This document shows positions 17,782 through 26,596 of a stretch of 64,000 nucleotides of DNA, piece by piece (within the stretch, counting starts at the first letter, position 1; every line of letters begins with the position of its first letter). The notes beneath the pieces were generated by a model, which had not been told where the DNA came from, ran no database searches, and worked only from the letters and a program-made list of their open reading frames with translations. The translations under genes were made by a program, and so were the position numbers. This DNA is from JBFXAM01 sp050184295 (lineage in GTDB: Bacteria > Planctomycetota > Phycisphaerae > UBA1845 > Fen-1342): contig JBFXAM010000001.1 in assembly GCA_050184295.1 (NCBI GenBank), positions 149,024 to 213,023 of the forward strand. The letters are read 5' to 3'.

Positions 17782-18444
17782 TCAGCGCTCGTGTGTCAGC
17801 ACCGCCGTCGCCCACGTGCTCGGGTCCACGTTCCAGCCCAATTCGTCGTCGACGCTCAGATGTTGCTCGCCGAGCGAGCCGTCTTTCACCTTGTAGAACA
17901 AGCCGATGCGCGGATGCTCCGACGGATCCCATCCCTGTAGCGCGGCGCCGGGGATCGCAGCTTCCAGCGAATAGCCCGTGCGACTGACGCTCGCCCCGAC
18001 GCGGATGAGCGAGAGGTCGACCGCGGGCGGCGGCTCCTTGGCGTGGCTCATGCGGTGCGTGCCGGCGATCGGCTGCTTCTTGTTTGCCCCGCCGCCGGTC
18101 GGCAGGAAGTAGAAGAAGTGGCAGAAGCGCGTGGCGCGTTTCACGTCGCGGGCGTCGCGCGTGTCGATGCAAAGGCGCAGGCCGTCCTTTTTCCACCAAT
18201 GCGTCGGGTCGCAGTGCAGCGGCCCCTTGCGGTTGGGCACGTCGAACGCAACCTGCAAGCCGTCGTCGTTCCACGCCGCGTACACGTCGGCGATCGCGTC
18301 CCTGCCCTCCAGCTCGATCAGCGGCGGGAGCAGGTGACGCCGCGTCCACTTGCGGAGGTCGCCGTCGGGGCGCGGCGTGTCGGCGCGGAAATGGAGCGGC
18401 ATCTCGAAGCGAAAGAAGGCGCGGATCGGCAGAAGTTCGAGCAT
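17782..18444 (-). CDS. CBM9-like (DOMON-type) domain protein
   Basis: 220 residues without a signal peptide. The whole length resembles the carbohydrate-binding module 9 / DOMON-like beta-sandwich: RPDGDLRKW at the start, AIADVYAAWNDDGLQVAFDV, a central HWWKKDGLRLCIDTRD, and closing YSLEAAIPGAALQGWDP with RIGLFYKVKD. Such stand-alone proteins are common in planctomycetes; the ligand is unknown. No Shine-Dalgarno sequence precedes the ATG; instead TAGACT sits exactly six bases upstream, suggesting a leaderless transcript. Confidence 0.75.
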   Translation of the reverse strand: MLELLPIRAFFRFEMPLHFRADTPRPDGDLRKWTRRHLLPPLIELEGRDAIADVYAAWNDDGLQVAFDVPNRKGPLHCDPTHWWKKDGLRLCIDTRDARDVKRATRFCHFFYFLPTGGGANKKQPIAGTHRMSHAKEPPPAVDLSLIRVGASVSRTGYSLEAAIPGAALQGWDPSEHPRIGLFYKVKDGSLGEQHLSVDDELGWNVDPSTWATAVLTHER

Positions 18445-18450
18445 GTATGC

Positions 18451-18456
18451 AGTCTA
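18451..18456 (-). promoter_or_regulatory. candidate -10 box for a leaderless start (CBM9-like gene)
   Basis: Read on the minus strand the box is TAGACT, separated from the ATG at 18444 by six bases. A transcript from this box would begin at or next to the start codon. No clear -35 was seen. Confidence 0.4.
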
Positions 18457-18565
18457 GCGTGGCGGGGTGAGCGCGCGAACGGTGCACCGCGCGGGCCGGT
18501 TGGGCGCGCCCGCGCCGGCGGGCGGCATCAGCACGTTGGTGTGTTGGGCGCGCCCACGGTTCGCG

Positions 18566-19693
18566 TCACGGCGCAGGTGCGACGGGCACCGGGGCCGTCG
18601 CGGGCGTTCCGTTCGTGCCCGCAGGCGTCCGTTCGGTGCTGCCGGCGCGCTCGTTCGTCGCCGGCCGACCCTGATCCGGCAACAGCTCGGGCTTGAAGTT
18701 GTTAAAGCGCAGGAAGTCGCGGATGGCCTTCTCGTCCGGCGCGCTGCTGATCCACGCGGCGCGATAGAACGCGGCGAGCGTGGCGGCGGCGTCGCAGAGC
18801 TGCGTGCGGATCAGCTCCTTGCCGGGCGCTTGCCTCAGCTCGCCGTCGCGATCGAGCCTGTAGAGCGGCTCGACCTGCTCGAAGCTGCGGCCGATCAGCG
18901 CGAGCGCGTCGTCCCAGGGATCGCGTGCTTCGACGCGCCGCTCATAGCGCATGTGCTCGCGCAAGGTCGCATACGTCAACTCGTGCACGTCGAGCACGTC
19001 GCCGTCGATGAACGCATGGAACTTGTTGCTCGTCGTGTATTCGTTCGGGTTCGCGCCCGCCCAGCCGTTGAAGTGCTTGGTGGTGTGCAGCGGCTGTGCG
19101 GCGTCGCCGACGAAGTGGCTGAGCACGCCCATGTGGTAGATGCAGTTCGCCTGCGCTTGTGCGAGCTGCGGTCGTCGCGCGGGGTCGTCGAGTTTTTCCA
19201 GGATTCGCACCGTCTGGAAGCTCGACTGGAGCTTCGCGTAGTGCTCGACGATCGCGTACGGCAGAAACCCCGGCCACTCCTTCGTCCGCGCGCGGTCGCT
19301 CGCGGCGTCGTACTGCGGCGCGTGCTCCGGATGGAGGTGCTTTGCGAGCACGAGCGCCCGAACATATTCATAGCGAAGTCGGGGGAGCTGCGCGAGCGAC
19401 AGTCCGAACGGCGCGAGCAGGTCAACGTCGACATAGTGATCGGGCGAGTTTTCGTGTGCCAGGCAGTCCATGCGGCTGCCGCGCCAGCGGTCGGCTTCGT
19501 TCGATTGGTACGCGACCTGGTGTCGCCCCGGCGCTTCGCGCGCCCACGTGGGGAAGTCCGCGGGCAGCCCGTCGAGCGCGAGGTACGTGATCGTGCGGTG
19601 GCCGTGCGCGTCCCACGCGCGCGCGGCGCTCGCCATTGTCGCGAACGCGAGAGCGACGACGGCCAGCCGCCGCCGGGGTGTGCAGCGCTTCAC
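18566..19693 (-). CDS. S1/P1-type nuclease / zinc phospholipase C family protein
   Basis: 375 residues, secreted. The signal peptide ends ...SAARA, so Trp27 of WDAHGHRT becomes the mature N-terminus; in S1/P1 nucleases and bacterial phospholipase C this Trp is a zinc ligand. Further ligand-bearing blocks are ENSPDHYVDVD, CIYHMGVLSHFVGDAAQPLHTT and the following HFNGW. A Thr/Pro/Ala-rich tail of about 40 residues follows the catalytic domain. The start is a GTG with AGGCAGG upstream. Substrate (single-stranded nucleic acid or phospholipid) cannot be decided from sequence. Confidence 0.88.
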   Translation of the reverse strand: MKRCTPRRRLAVVALAFATMASAARAWDAHGHRTITYLALDGLPADFPTWAREAPGRHQVAYQSNEADRWRGSRMDCLAHENSPDHYVDVDLLAPFGLSLAQLPRLRYEYVRALVLAKHLHPEHAPQYDAASDRARTKEWPGFLPYAIVEHYAKLQSSFQTVRILEKLDDPARRPQLAQAQANCIYHMGVLSHFVGDAAQPLHTTKHFNGWAGANPNEYTTSNKFHAFIDGDVLDVHELTYATLREHMRYERRVEARDPWDDALALIGRSFEQVEPLYRLDRDGELRQAPGKELIRTQLCDAAATLAAFYRAAWISSAPDEKAIRDFLRFNNFKPELLPDQGRPATNERAGSTERTPAGTNGTPATAPVPVAPAP

Positions 19694-19794
19694 GTGTGCC
19701 TGCCTTGTGTTGTCGATGAAAATTGCCCGCCTCGGCGACGTCGCGGCGAGGCCGGAGGAGTGTAAAGCGGAGGCCGCAGGCCGAATAGGGGTGA

Positions 19795-19809
19795 CGGGCG
19801 AAATGCCCG
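19795..19809. repeat. small intergenic hairpin CGGGC-N5-GCCCG
   Basis: CGGGCGAAATGCCCG, a five-base stem with a five-base loop, in the 170-base gap between the S1/P1 nuclease and the anti-sigma gene. The same design (CGGGC, five bases, GCCCG) recurs at 62135-62149. No T-tract follows, so simple intrinsic termination is unlikely. Confidence 0.6.
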
Positions 19810-19863
19810 CACCTCCCGGCGAACGGCCGCGTTCGGCGAAGCGGCCCGCTTGCGGACGCGCCG

Positions 19864-20901
19864 CTACTTGATCAAGTGCGAATCCGTGGCGGTCTGCGGG
19901 CCTTCACGGCCGGTGTAACGATCGATGCCGCGGAGCGTCCAGATGTTGTCGCGGTCGAGTCCGACGTTGGGCGTCGTGGTCCATTTCACGCGGCCGCCGA
20001 GCGTGAGGATGTTTTGTCCGCGGTCGCCGTGGGCGCGCGAGTTCGCCCGGGCCGGGTCGACCAGGCGGAGGCGTTGGGAGAGCGAGAGGAGCGGCCGGCC
20101 GTCGTCGAAAGCCGGGTTGTCGTCGGCGAGGACAGGCAGGTCGGGGTTGCTTTCGTAGGTCGGGCGCACGCCGGCCATGTTCTGATACGCGTAGCTGAGG
20201 TTGCGGGATTCCAGGAAGTCGCTGTGGAACGGAACCTGGTCGGCGGGCATGGGCGCGTCGCCGGACGAAGGGCAGACGAAGAAGCGCGTGGGAACCAGGC
20301 CGGCCGGCAACAAGCGATAGACGTGGCGGCGGTTCTCGACGGTCTGGAGACGCGGGTCGCTGGTCGGTTGCCACGATGACTGGGTGCCCCAACCGGCGAA
20401 CGGCAAGCTGCTGCCGAATGTCGTCGCGTACGCGGCGAGACCCTGCCCGACACGCGCGAGATTCGCCGAGCATGCGATTCGCTGACTGCGCTCGCGCACC
20501 TGCAACAGCGCCGGCACGCCGAGCCCGACCATGAAGACGAGAATCGCCGCGGTCGCGACCAGATCACGCAAGTTGCCGATGCGCACGATCCAGCCGGCGC
20601 TCGCCGGCGCGGGCGGCGTGCGTCGGCGCGGCCCGCTCGACGCCGGTGGCGGCGCGACGCGCAGCGTTGGGGCGTCGGCGATGCGCCGGCCGATTCGTTC
20701 GAGCAGGCCGCTCGGCGCGACGGGCGCCGGCAACGCGGCCAGTCCCGTGAACACTCCGGTGAGCAGCGCATGTTGGCGGGCGAGTGCGGGATCGGCCGCG
20801 ACCCGCGCGAGCACCGCCGCGCGCTCGTCGGCCCCCAGCCGACCCAGGTGCAGATCGAGCAGCGCCGCGTCGAATTCGCGTTGTTCGCTCCAGTCCGACA
20901 T
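19864..20901 (-). CDS. anti-sigma factor-like membrane protein with DUF1559-like domain
   Basis: 345 residues. The N-terminal ~55 residues (FDAALLDLHLGRLGADERAAVLARVAADPAL) look like the cytoplasmic helical part of anti-sigma factors. A single transmembrane helix lies at ~113-133 (LVATAAILVFMVGLGVPALL). The outer domain resembles the H-X9-DG/DUF1559 proteins of planctomycetes: CSANLARVGQGLAAYATTFGSSLPF, then FFVCPSSGDAPMP, then a motif around ILTLGGRVKWT. It begins 32 bases after the ECF sigma gene, implying it holds that sigma factor at the membrane. The signal sensed is unknown. Confidence 0.75.
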   Translation of the reverse strand: MSDWSEQREFDAALLDLHLGRLGADERAAVLARVAADPALARQHALLTGVFTGLAALPAPVAPSGLLERIGRRIADAPTLRVAPPPASSGPRRRTPPAPASAGWIVRIGNLRDLVATAAILVFMVGLGVPALLQVRERSQRIACSANLARVGQGLAAYATTFGSSLPFAGWGTQSSWQPTSDPRLQTVENRRHVYRLLPAGLVPTRFFVCPSSGDAPMPADQVPFHSDFLESRNLSYAYQNMAGVRPTYESNPDLPVLADDNPAFDDGRPLLSLSQRLRLVDPARANSRAHGDRGQNILTLGGRVKWTTTPNVGLDRDNIWTLRGIDRYTGREGPQTATDSHLIK

Positions 20902-20933
20902 AGAGTCCTCGGATCCTCAGCGCCGTACGGGGG

Positions 20934-21590
20934 TCAGGTGGTCGACTCCGCCGAACGGCTGGACGATTTCCAGGCTTTCGCAAAATGCGCGACCGCGGCG
21001 TGCAACCGCGATTTCACCGTGCCGACCGGGATGTCGAGAATCTCGGCGATCTCGGCGTACGGCAACTGCTGGTAATACCCCAGCATCAGGATCAGCCGCA
21101 GGTGTTCGGGCATGCGGCTGATGACGGCTCGGACGCGTTCGGCGCGCTCCTGCTCGTCGAAGGCGTCTTCGCTCGGCTCGCGGACGGCCTCGATGCCTTC
21201 CGCGGGCGACGGTCCGTCGCCGTCCGGCCCCGCAAGGTCGAGCGACTGGTGCTGGCGGCGTCCGCGGAAGCGGAGAAAATCGCGCGCCTTGTTCGCCGCG
21301 ACCGTGTAGAGCCACGGCTTGAACGACCGGGTTGGGTCGAACGAAGTCGCCGCGACGTGGATCTGGAGAAACGTCTCCTGGATCAGATCCTCGGCGGCGG
21401 CGGCATTGCCCACGAACCGATGCAGAAAGCCATACAGCTCATGGACATAACGACCGGCGAGCTGATCAAAGACGCCGGGCGTCCCAGCCACGTGTTCGGC
21501 CAGCAGCTGTTCGTCCGACTTTTGGCTCACCGGTTCCAATTCCTGTACGTCCGCGGCTGGGTTCGGTTCGCGCCCGGCGGCGTAACGCAT
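20934..21590 (-). CDS. ECF-type RNA polymerase sigma factor
   Basis: 218 residues. Region 2 is clear: FDQLAGRYVHELYGFLHRFVGNAAAAEDLIQETFLQI and SFKPWLYTVAANKARDFLR. Region 4 follows: ISRMPEHLRLILMLGYYQQLPYAEIAEILDIPVGTVKSRLHAAV. The acidic linker between them is about 40 residues. An ATG at 21590 gives a sensible N-terminus; the frame stays open far upstream with no homology. Region 2.4/4.2 promoter specificity cannot be read. The downstream anti-sigma gene makes a standard sigma/anti-sigma pair, one of three in this window. Confidence 0.93.
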   Translation of the reverse strand: MRYAAGREPNPAADVQELEPVSQKSDEQLLAEHVAGTPGVFDQLAGRYVHELYGFLHRFVGNAAAAEDLIQETFLQIHVAATSFDPTRSFKPWLYTVAANKARDFLRFRGRRQHQSLDLAGPDGDGPSPAEGIEAVREPSEDAFDEQERAERVRAVISRMPEHLRLILMLGYYQQLPYAEIAEILDIPVGTVKSRLHAAVAHFAKAWKSSSRSAESTT

Positions 21591-21903
21591 GGCGTTCAGG
21601 GCGCCTGCCCGCCCGCTGCCACGGCCCGTTATGCTCACATTATCGGCGGCGGCCGATTGAGGACACTCGATCGTAACCGCGCGCGCCGTCATGCGAGGTT
21701 GTTCGTGCGGGAAGGGGTGGCGGTTCGCGCGGAGTGCCGAACAACCCGCGAACGCACGGTGGGTGTTTTCGGTCGGCGCTTCGGTGGTGATTCGCGCGAG
21801 ACCGCGGTGCGCTAACCCGCGTGCGCTGGCGGTCCGCGCCCAGTGCTCGGCGGCGTCGCGCCGGCTCGTTTCGGCAGCGCCGCGGTTCGCATATATTCCG
21901 GGC
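21591..21903. other. divergent intergenic region, no gene seen
   Basis: 313 bases between the sigma factor (minus) and the MFS transporter (plus). On the minus strand GATAAT (21639-21644) could serve as -10 for the sigma gene with a ~40-base leader, but no -35 supports it. On the plus side only the TATATT box at 21892 is notable. Confidence 0.4.
21892..21897 (+). promoter_or_regulatory. candidate -10 box for a leaderless start (MFS gene)
   Basis: TATATT followed by six bases (CCGGGC) and the ATG at 21904. It is the most AT-rich hexamer in the region, and no Shine-Dalgarno sequence precedes the ATG. Confidence 0.5.
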
Positions 21904-23124
21904 ATGTCTCCGTTACTGGTTGCGGCCCTGATCGTTCTGCTGGAAGCACTCTCGTTCGGTGCAATCGTGCCGGTGCTGGGCCACTTCACGCAGCAGCTTG
22001 GCGGGTCGGAGGCTCTGGCCGGGCTCATGCTTGCGCTCGTCAGCATTCCCAAGATCGTGACCAACCCCGTCTTCGGGCGCGCTTCCGACCGGCTCGGGCG
22101 AAAGCCGGTTCTCGTTGTCAACACGCTCGGCACGCTCGCCGGCTCCATCCTCTGGGCCCTCTCCGGAAATCTCTATCTCCTGGCAGCGTCACGCGTTATC
22201 ACCGGAATTTTCAGCGCGCAGGCCGGTCTCGCCCAAGCCGTCGCCGCCGATACCAGCACGCCGCAGCGCCGGGCCGCCGCCCTCGCGCTGCTGGGGGCTG
22301 CGTTCGGCGTCGCGTTCAGCCTCGGACCGATCGTCGGTGGTCTCGTCGGGCGGCATTTCTCATACGCCGCCGTCGGATGGATGTGTGCCTCGTTTCAGGT
22401 GACCTCGCTCGCGCTGATCCTGACGCTCCTGCGCGAGACGCGGCCCGCGATGCCCGAACGCGCGACCTCGGATCGCGCCGCCCCGGACACCGTCGCCGCG
22501 CTCAGCGCGTCACCGCGCTCGGTCACGCTGCTCGAACGGCCGCGGGTGCTGTTGCTGCTCGCGATCATGGTGCTGGTGACCGTCGGACAGTCGCAGTTGA
22601 TTGTCGCGCTGCCGTTTCTCGCGAAAGGCGTTTACCACTTCGACACGGATCGCGTCGGCTACTGGTTCGGCGTGATCGGCGTGCTCGGGGTTCTGGTGCA
22701 GGCGGGAGTGATCCGGTCGGCCGTGAGCCGCTGGGGCGAGCCAACGGTGAGCGTCGCGGGCGCGGTGCTCCTGGCCGCGGGCTTCGCGGTGCTCGCCGGT
22801 CGGCCGGCGTTGGCGTGGTTCTGGGGCGCGGGAGCGCTCATCGGCGTCGGCGTGGCGCTGGCCGTCCCGTGCCTCACGGCCCTGCTTTCGCGGGCGGTCG
22901 CGGCCCATGAGCAGGGCGCGATCAACGGCGTGAGCCAGTCGGCACTCGCGATCGGGCGCGGGCTGGGGAACTTGAGCGGCGGCAAGCTCTACTCGGCGGC
23001 GGGGCCCGCGGCGCCGTTCGTGGTGGGCGCCACGCTCGCGCTGGCCGCGGTCGTGATGCTCGTGCCGCTCAGCGTGGCGCGCCGAACGCGATCGGGCAGT
23101 GCGGTTTCGCCATCGGACGCATAG
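21904..23124 (+). CDS. MFS transporter, drug/tetracycline-efflux-like
   Basis: 406 residues and about 12 hydrophobic segments. The first half shows the classic MFS loop 2-3 motif VFGRASDRLGRKPVLV, and helix 5 has the antiporter-type phrase AAFGVAFSLGPIVGG. The second half repeats the fold from ~210 (LLLLAIMVLVTVGQSQLIVALPFL). Closest in appearance are DHA1/TetA-like efflux carriers; the substrate is not readable. There is no Shine-Dalgarno sequence; see the TATATT box six bases upstream. It is convergent with the amidohydrolase gene. Confidence 0.9.
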   Translation: MSPLLVAALIVLLEALSFGAIVPVLGHFTQQLGGSEALAGLMLALVSIPKIVTNPVFGRASDRLGRKPVLVVNTLGTLAGSILWALSGNLYLLAASRVITGIFSAQAGLAQAVAADTSTPQRRAAALALLGAAFGVAFSLGPIVGGLVGRHFSYAAVGWMCASFQVTSLALILTLLRETRPAMPERATSDRAAPDTVAALSASPRSVTLLERPRVLLLLAIMVLVTVGQSQLIVALPFLAKGVYHFDTDRVGYWFGVIGVLGVLVQAGVIRSAVSRWGEPTVSVAGAVLLAAGFAVLAGRPALAWFWGAGALIGVGVALAVPCLTALLSRAVAAHEQGAINGVSQSALAIGRGLGNLSGGKLYSAAGPAAPFVVGATLALAAVVMLVPLSVARRTRSGSAVSPSDA

Positions 23125-23165
23125 CGACGCCGGCGGGTCGCCGGCGCGCCACCCGCGCGGCGTGG

Positions 23166-24002
23166 TCAATGCGCTGCGGAGGGCCGCGGCGCTGCGGCCG
23201 CGCGGGCCGACGCGATATTGGACTCGGTGGGTGCGAGCCGGAAGAGCGCTTCGGCGTTCGTGCGGCAGATTCTCGTCAGGTCGGCGGGATCGAGGCGGTC
23301 GCGCATGCGTGTAAGCAGCGCGAGCGCATCGGCGTCCTTGCTGCTGGAACTGGGCGCGTCGCTGCCGAAGAGCACGCGCTCGGCGCCGACGGCGCGGAGC
23401 ATGGCGGTGAGCTCTTCCCAGCTCGCGTGCGACGTGTCGAGGTACAGGCGGGCGTCGTTGCGTTCCACGGCGCGGGTGGCGACGTCGAGCGCCTCGCGCA
23501 TCTGCGTGTCGGCGGACGCGTCGCAGATCACGAACGCGACGTGCGGATGACGCCGGGCAAGGTTGTAGACGCGGACCGGCGCGGCGCGCTCGTCGCGCGT
23601 CGCGATGAACACGGCGGGAAGGCGCAGCCGCGCCAGCATGGCGATGTAGGGATCGAGCAGCTCGTCGTCCGCGTCGAACTCGTTCGCCGCGGGCGCAAAC
23701 AGCGCGCCCGCGAACGCCTCGGACGCGAGCGCGCCGCCGAATGCGAGCACGTGACTGTCGACGCGTCCAGGCCGAACCCAGTAAAGCGGCGCGAGCAGCG
23801 GCTGGCGGGCGCACTCGCGCAGGCACGCCAGGTTCGCCTCGGTCTCGCACAAGTCGCCGGCCGGCGGCGGCGCGGAGCCGGCGTCGAGATTCGAAACCAG
23901 CACGCGGTCGATTCCGCAGCGCCGCGCGTGTTGCAGAAGGTCGGAAACCGCTGCCTGGCGGCGACCCAGCGCGCCCAGGTGCGTGTGAACGTCGATGACC
24001 AT
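23166..24002 (-). CDS. amidohydrolase family protein (TIM-barrel metal-dependent hydrolase)
   Basis: 278 residues. The N-terminal MVIDVHTHLGALG carries the HxH metal ligands of the amidohydrolase_2 class. Later elements are a His-bearing segment HPHVAFVICDAS, and YLDTSHASW with VLFGSDAPSSS near the C-terminus, where the final Asp ligand lies (GSD). The ACMSD/uracil-deaminase-like subfamily is likely; substrate unknown. GGAG eight bases upstream defines the start at 24002. The last 25 residues are Ala-rich. It is divergent from the aminotransferase gene. Confidence 0.85.
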   Translation of the reverse strand: MVIDVHTHLGALGRRQAAVSDLLQHARRCGIDRVLVSNLDAGSAPPPAGDLCETEANLACLRECARQPLLAPLYWVRPGRVDSHVLAFGGALASEAFAGALFAPAANEFDADDELLDPYIAMLARLRLPAVFIATRDERAAPVRVYNLARRHPHVAFVICDASADTQMREALDVATRAVERNDARLYLDTSHASWEELTAMLRAVGAERVLFGSDAPSSSSKDADALALLTRMRDRLDPADLTRICRTNAEALFRLAPTESNIASARAAAAPRPSAAH

Positions 24003-24149
24003 GCGCGTCTCCGCGGCGTACGCGGCGGATCGAGTTCGCCGCGGCCGCCCTGATTGCCTCTCGCCAAATCGCGGATCGACCCGTAGCATGCGCGCCTTGG
24101 TCCGAACGGGTCCGAGCGTGCAGCGCTGCGGTGCGGAAGGGCGATCGCC

Positions 24150-25331
24150 ATGAGAATCGAACTCTCTCGTCGGGTACAGGTGCTGAAGCCGTCCGCGCCG
24201 CTGGCGACGGTCGAAAAAGCGCGCTCGCTGCGCGAGCGCGGCGCCGACGTCGTCGACTTCAGCGCCGGGCAGCCGGACTTTGACACGCCGCAGGACATCA
24301 AGGACGCCGCCGTCGCAGCCCTGGCGGCGGGCGACACGAAATATCCGACCCCGGTCGTCGGCAAGACGCCGCTGCGGGATGCCGTCTGCACTTACCTTCG
24401 GCGCTATTGCGCTCTGGAGTATGAGGCGGCACAGGTGTGCGTGACGGTCGGCGCAAAAGATGCGCTGCACCTCGCGTTCGCGTCGCTGCTGGACCCCGGC
24501 GACGAGGTCGTCATCCCCGTGCCCTACTGGGTCAGTTATCCGGAGCAGGTCCGCCTCTTCGACGGCGCGCCGGTCTTTGTCGAGGGGCGCGAGCGCGACG
24601 GCGCCAAGATCACCGGAGAGTCGCTGCGCGCTGCGCTCACGCCGCGAACGCGTGTGCTCGTGCTCAACAGTCCATCAAACCCGAGCGGCGCGGTGTATTC
24701 ACGTGCGGAGTTGGAGCGGCTCGCCGCCGCGGTGCGTGAACATCCGCACGTCTTTGTGCTCAGCGACGAGATGTACCACCGCCTACTGTTCACGAGCGAG
24801 CCGTACACGAGCTTCGCGGCGCTGCCCGGCATGATGGAGCGCACGCTCACGATCAATGGATTCAGCAAGACCTTTGCAATGACCGGCTGGCGCCTGGGTT
24901 TCGCGGCGGGCCCGGCCGATCTGGTCGCGGCGATGGGGCGCTTGCAGGGCCAGACCACCAGCGGCGCGACGAGCTTCGTGCAGACCGCGGCCGTGAAGGC
25001 GCTGAACGGGGAGCAGGAATTCGTCGAGACGATGCGGTCGGCGTTCCGGGCGCGCGGCGAGAAGATGCACGCGGCGCTGAGCAAGCTGCGCGGCGTGCGG
25101 TCGCGGTTTCCCGACGGTGCGTTCTACTGCTTCCCCGACGTTTCCGGCACCTTCGCGAAGCTGGGCGTGCAGAACTCGACCGAGTTCGCCGACGCGGCGC
25201 TCGAGCAGGCCCACGTGGCGCTGGTGTCGGGTGAGCCGTTCGGATCATCGACGCACGTGCGCCTCAGCTTTGCGACGAGCCTTGAGCAGATCGAACGCGG
25301 GATGGAGAAGCTGGCGCGGTGGCTGGGGTAG
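24150..25331 (+). CDS. class I PLP-dependent aminotransferase (aspartate aminotransferase-like)
   Basis: 393 residues, the usual AspC/class Ib length. It opens with SRRVQVLKPSAPLATVEKAR, then VVDFSAGQPDFDTPQDIKDAA. PLP-site features are DEVVIPVPYWVSYPEQV, LNSPSNPSGAVYS, LSDEMYHRL, and the Schiff-base lysine Lys240 in NGFSKTFAMTGWRLGF. Arg in HVRLSFATS near the C-terminus binds the alpha-carboxylate. GGAAGG ten bases upstream supports the ATG. Class Ib enzymes accept aspartate, glutamate or prephenate; the exact specificity cannot be fixed from sequence. Confidence 0.93.
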   Translation: MRIELSRRVQVLKPSAPLATVEKARSLRERGADVVDFSAGQPDFDTPQDIKDAAVAALAAGDTKYPTPVVGKTPLRDAVCTYLRRYCALEYEAAQVCVTVGAKDALHLAFASLLDPGDEVVIPVPYWVSYPEQVRLFDGAPVFVEGRERDGAKITGESLRAALTPRTRVLVLNSPSNPSGAVYSRAELERLAAAVREHPHVFVLSDEMYHRLLFTSEPYTSFAALPGMMERTLTINGFSKTFAMTGWRLGFAAGPADLVAAMGRLQGQTTSGATSFVQTAAVKALNGEQEFVETMRSAFRARGEKMHAALSKLRGVRSRFPDGAFYCFPDVSGTFAKLGVQNSTEFADAALEQAHVALVSGEPFGSSTHVRLSFATSLEQIERGMEKLARWLG

Positions 25332-25367
25332 GCGTCGGTCGGAACGGCGCACCGCGCGGCCCGAGCT

Positions 25368-25568
25368 TCACTCCGCCAGCAGCGGCTCCCAGAACGCGCG
25401 CGTGAGCGACGGCGGAAAGCGGCCCGAATTCGCCGGGATGATCGGGATGCGCGTCGCGAGCTCGGGGTGCTGAAGGCACTCGGTCAGAAACGCGTTGGTC
25501 TCGTCGATGATGCGGGCGCGGATTTCGTCCCACGACTCGGCCTTGCGGATTCGCCGCTGAAAGAGCAT
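25368..25568 (-). CDS. small protein of unknown function (66 aa)
   Basis: A compact 66-residue frame with balanced composition (Ile, Glu, Asn, Phe well represented), unlike the Arg/Ala-rich noise frames around it. The sequence reads MLFQRRIRKAESWDEIRAR then DETNAFLTECLQHPELATRIP and ends PSLTRAFWEPLLAE. I recognise no domain. It follows the membrane-protein gene at 25609-26544 on the same strand by 40 bases and may be cotranscribed. It is convergent with the aminotransferase. Confidence 0.6.
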   Translation of the reverse strand: MLFQRRIRKAESWDEIRARIIDETNAFLTECLQHPELATRIPIIPANSGRFPPSLTRAFWEPLLAE

Positions 25569-25608
25569 CTGCGCCGACCTCGACGAATGTCCGGGAGCGA
25601 CGCGCGGG

Positions 25609-26544
25609 CTACTCGCCGTGCTCGCTCGCCTCGCCGAAATGCAAGCCCCACAGAACCGCGACCATTCCGACGCCGATCATCTCGATCGGCAGGGCGCGGA
25701 CCAGCGCGTGGACCGGAATGATGTTGACTTGAGTATAGGGGGCCGGCAGCGCCGGCTGGAGCGCCGCATAAAGAATCCCCGCCCCGCCGACGAGCAGCGG
25801 GGCCGGCCAGTACCAGCGGGCGTCGGCGACCCGGAAGAGCCGGTGGGCCGCCAGCGCGCCGACGAAAAACGCCGCCGTCAGCGCGAAGAACACCTGTCCG
25901 CGGCGCGTCGTCGCGACGCGCGGCCCCATCAGCACCAGCAACGCGACCGCCGAGATCAACGCCGTCGTCAGCAGGCACAGAACGCCGTTCGCGGGGGCCG
26001 CCCGGTTCGCGCCGGCACCCGCACGACGCGCGTTGGCGCCCCCGGCGATCGGCCCGGCGGGGTCGACGCCGGCGGCAGGGCGGGATCGGCGGGCGAGCAC
26101 CCAACTCGCACAAAACGCCGCGCCGGACACGCCGGCCGCCAGCAGCGCATAATCGGGGAGCAGGGCGAGATACGGTGCGGCGCGCCCGGGCTCGACGCGC
26201 TCGTTTCGGAGCTTCAGCCAATCGTCCATCGTTCCGCCGGTCGCGGCCCACAGCGCTAGCGCAACGCCCAGCACGATCATCGGACGCGTCGCGTGGCGCT
26301 CCGGGGCCATCGCGGCGGTAATCGCCCCGGCCGCGGCAACGACGCAGAGGAACAAAGGAGCCCCCAGCAGGGCGGACCAGGATGCGGCCAGAACGACGGG
26401 CCGCTCGATCCCAGGCGGCACAAGCAGCGGGGCGGCGAGAAAGCGCAGCGCAGCCCAAGCGAGCAGCACGCTCAGCCAAAAGCTGATGCGCGCCGGCCAC
26501 GCAGAATCGGCGGGCGCAGGTTCGGAATGGGGCTTCGCGGCCAC
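25609..26544 (-). CDS. multi-pass membrane protein of unknown function
   Basis: 311 residues with about eight hydrophobic segments, e.g. ISFWLSVLLAWAALRFLAAPLLV, PLFLCVVAAAGAITAAM, GVLCLLTTALISAVALLVLMG and LIEMIGVGM-like helices near the end. The N-terminal 15 residues are polar. No transporter or enzyme signature was recognised. The likely start is a GTG at 26544 with no ribosome binding site; TAGCCT lies six bases upstream, hinting at a leaderless transcript. The small gene at 25368 follows it. Confidence 0.75.
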   Translation of the reverse strand: MAAKPHSEPAPADSAWPARISFWLSVLLAWAALRFLAAPLLVPPGIERPVVLAASWSALLGAPLFLCVVAAAGAITAAMAPERHATRPMIVLGVALALWAATGGTMDDWLKLRNERVEPGRAAPYLALLPDYALLAAGVSGAAFCASWVLARRSRPAAGVDPAGPIAGGANARRAGAGANRAAPANGVLCLLTTALISAVALLVLMGPRVATTRRGQVFFALTAAFFVGALAAHRLFRVADARWYWPAPLLVGGAGILYAALQPALPAPYTQVNIIPVHALVRALPIEMIGVGMVAVLWGLHFGEASEHGE

Positions 26545-26550
26545 GCGGGG

Positions 26551-26556
26551 AGGCTA
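26551..26556 (-). promoter_or_regulatory. candidate -10 box for a leaderless start (membrane-protein gene)
   Basis: TAGCCT on the minus strand, six bases from the GTG at 26544. It is the weakest of the series because the next bases (TATCAT on the plus strand) offer other readings. Confidence 0.3.
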
Positions 26557-26596
26557 TCATGGCGGCTGCGGTCCGGTCAATGGAGACGGTGTGGCG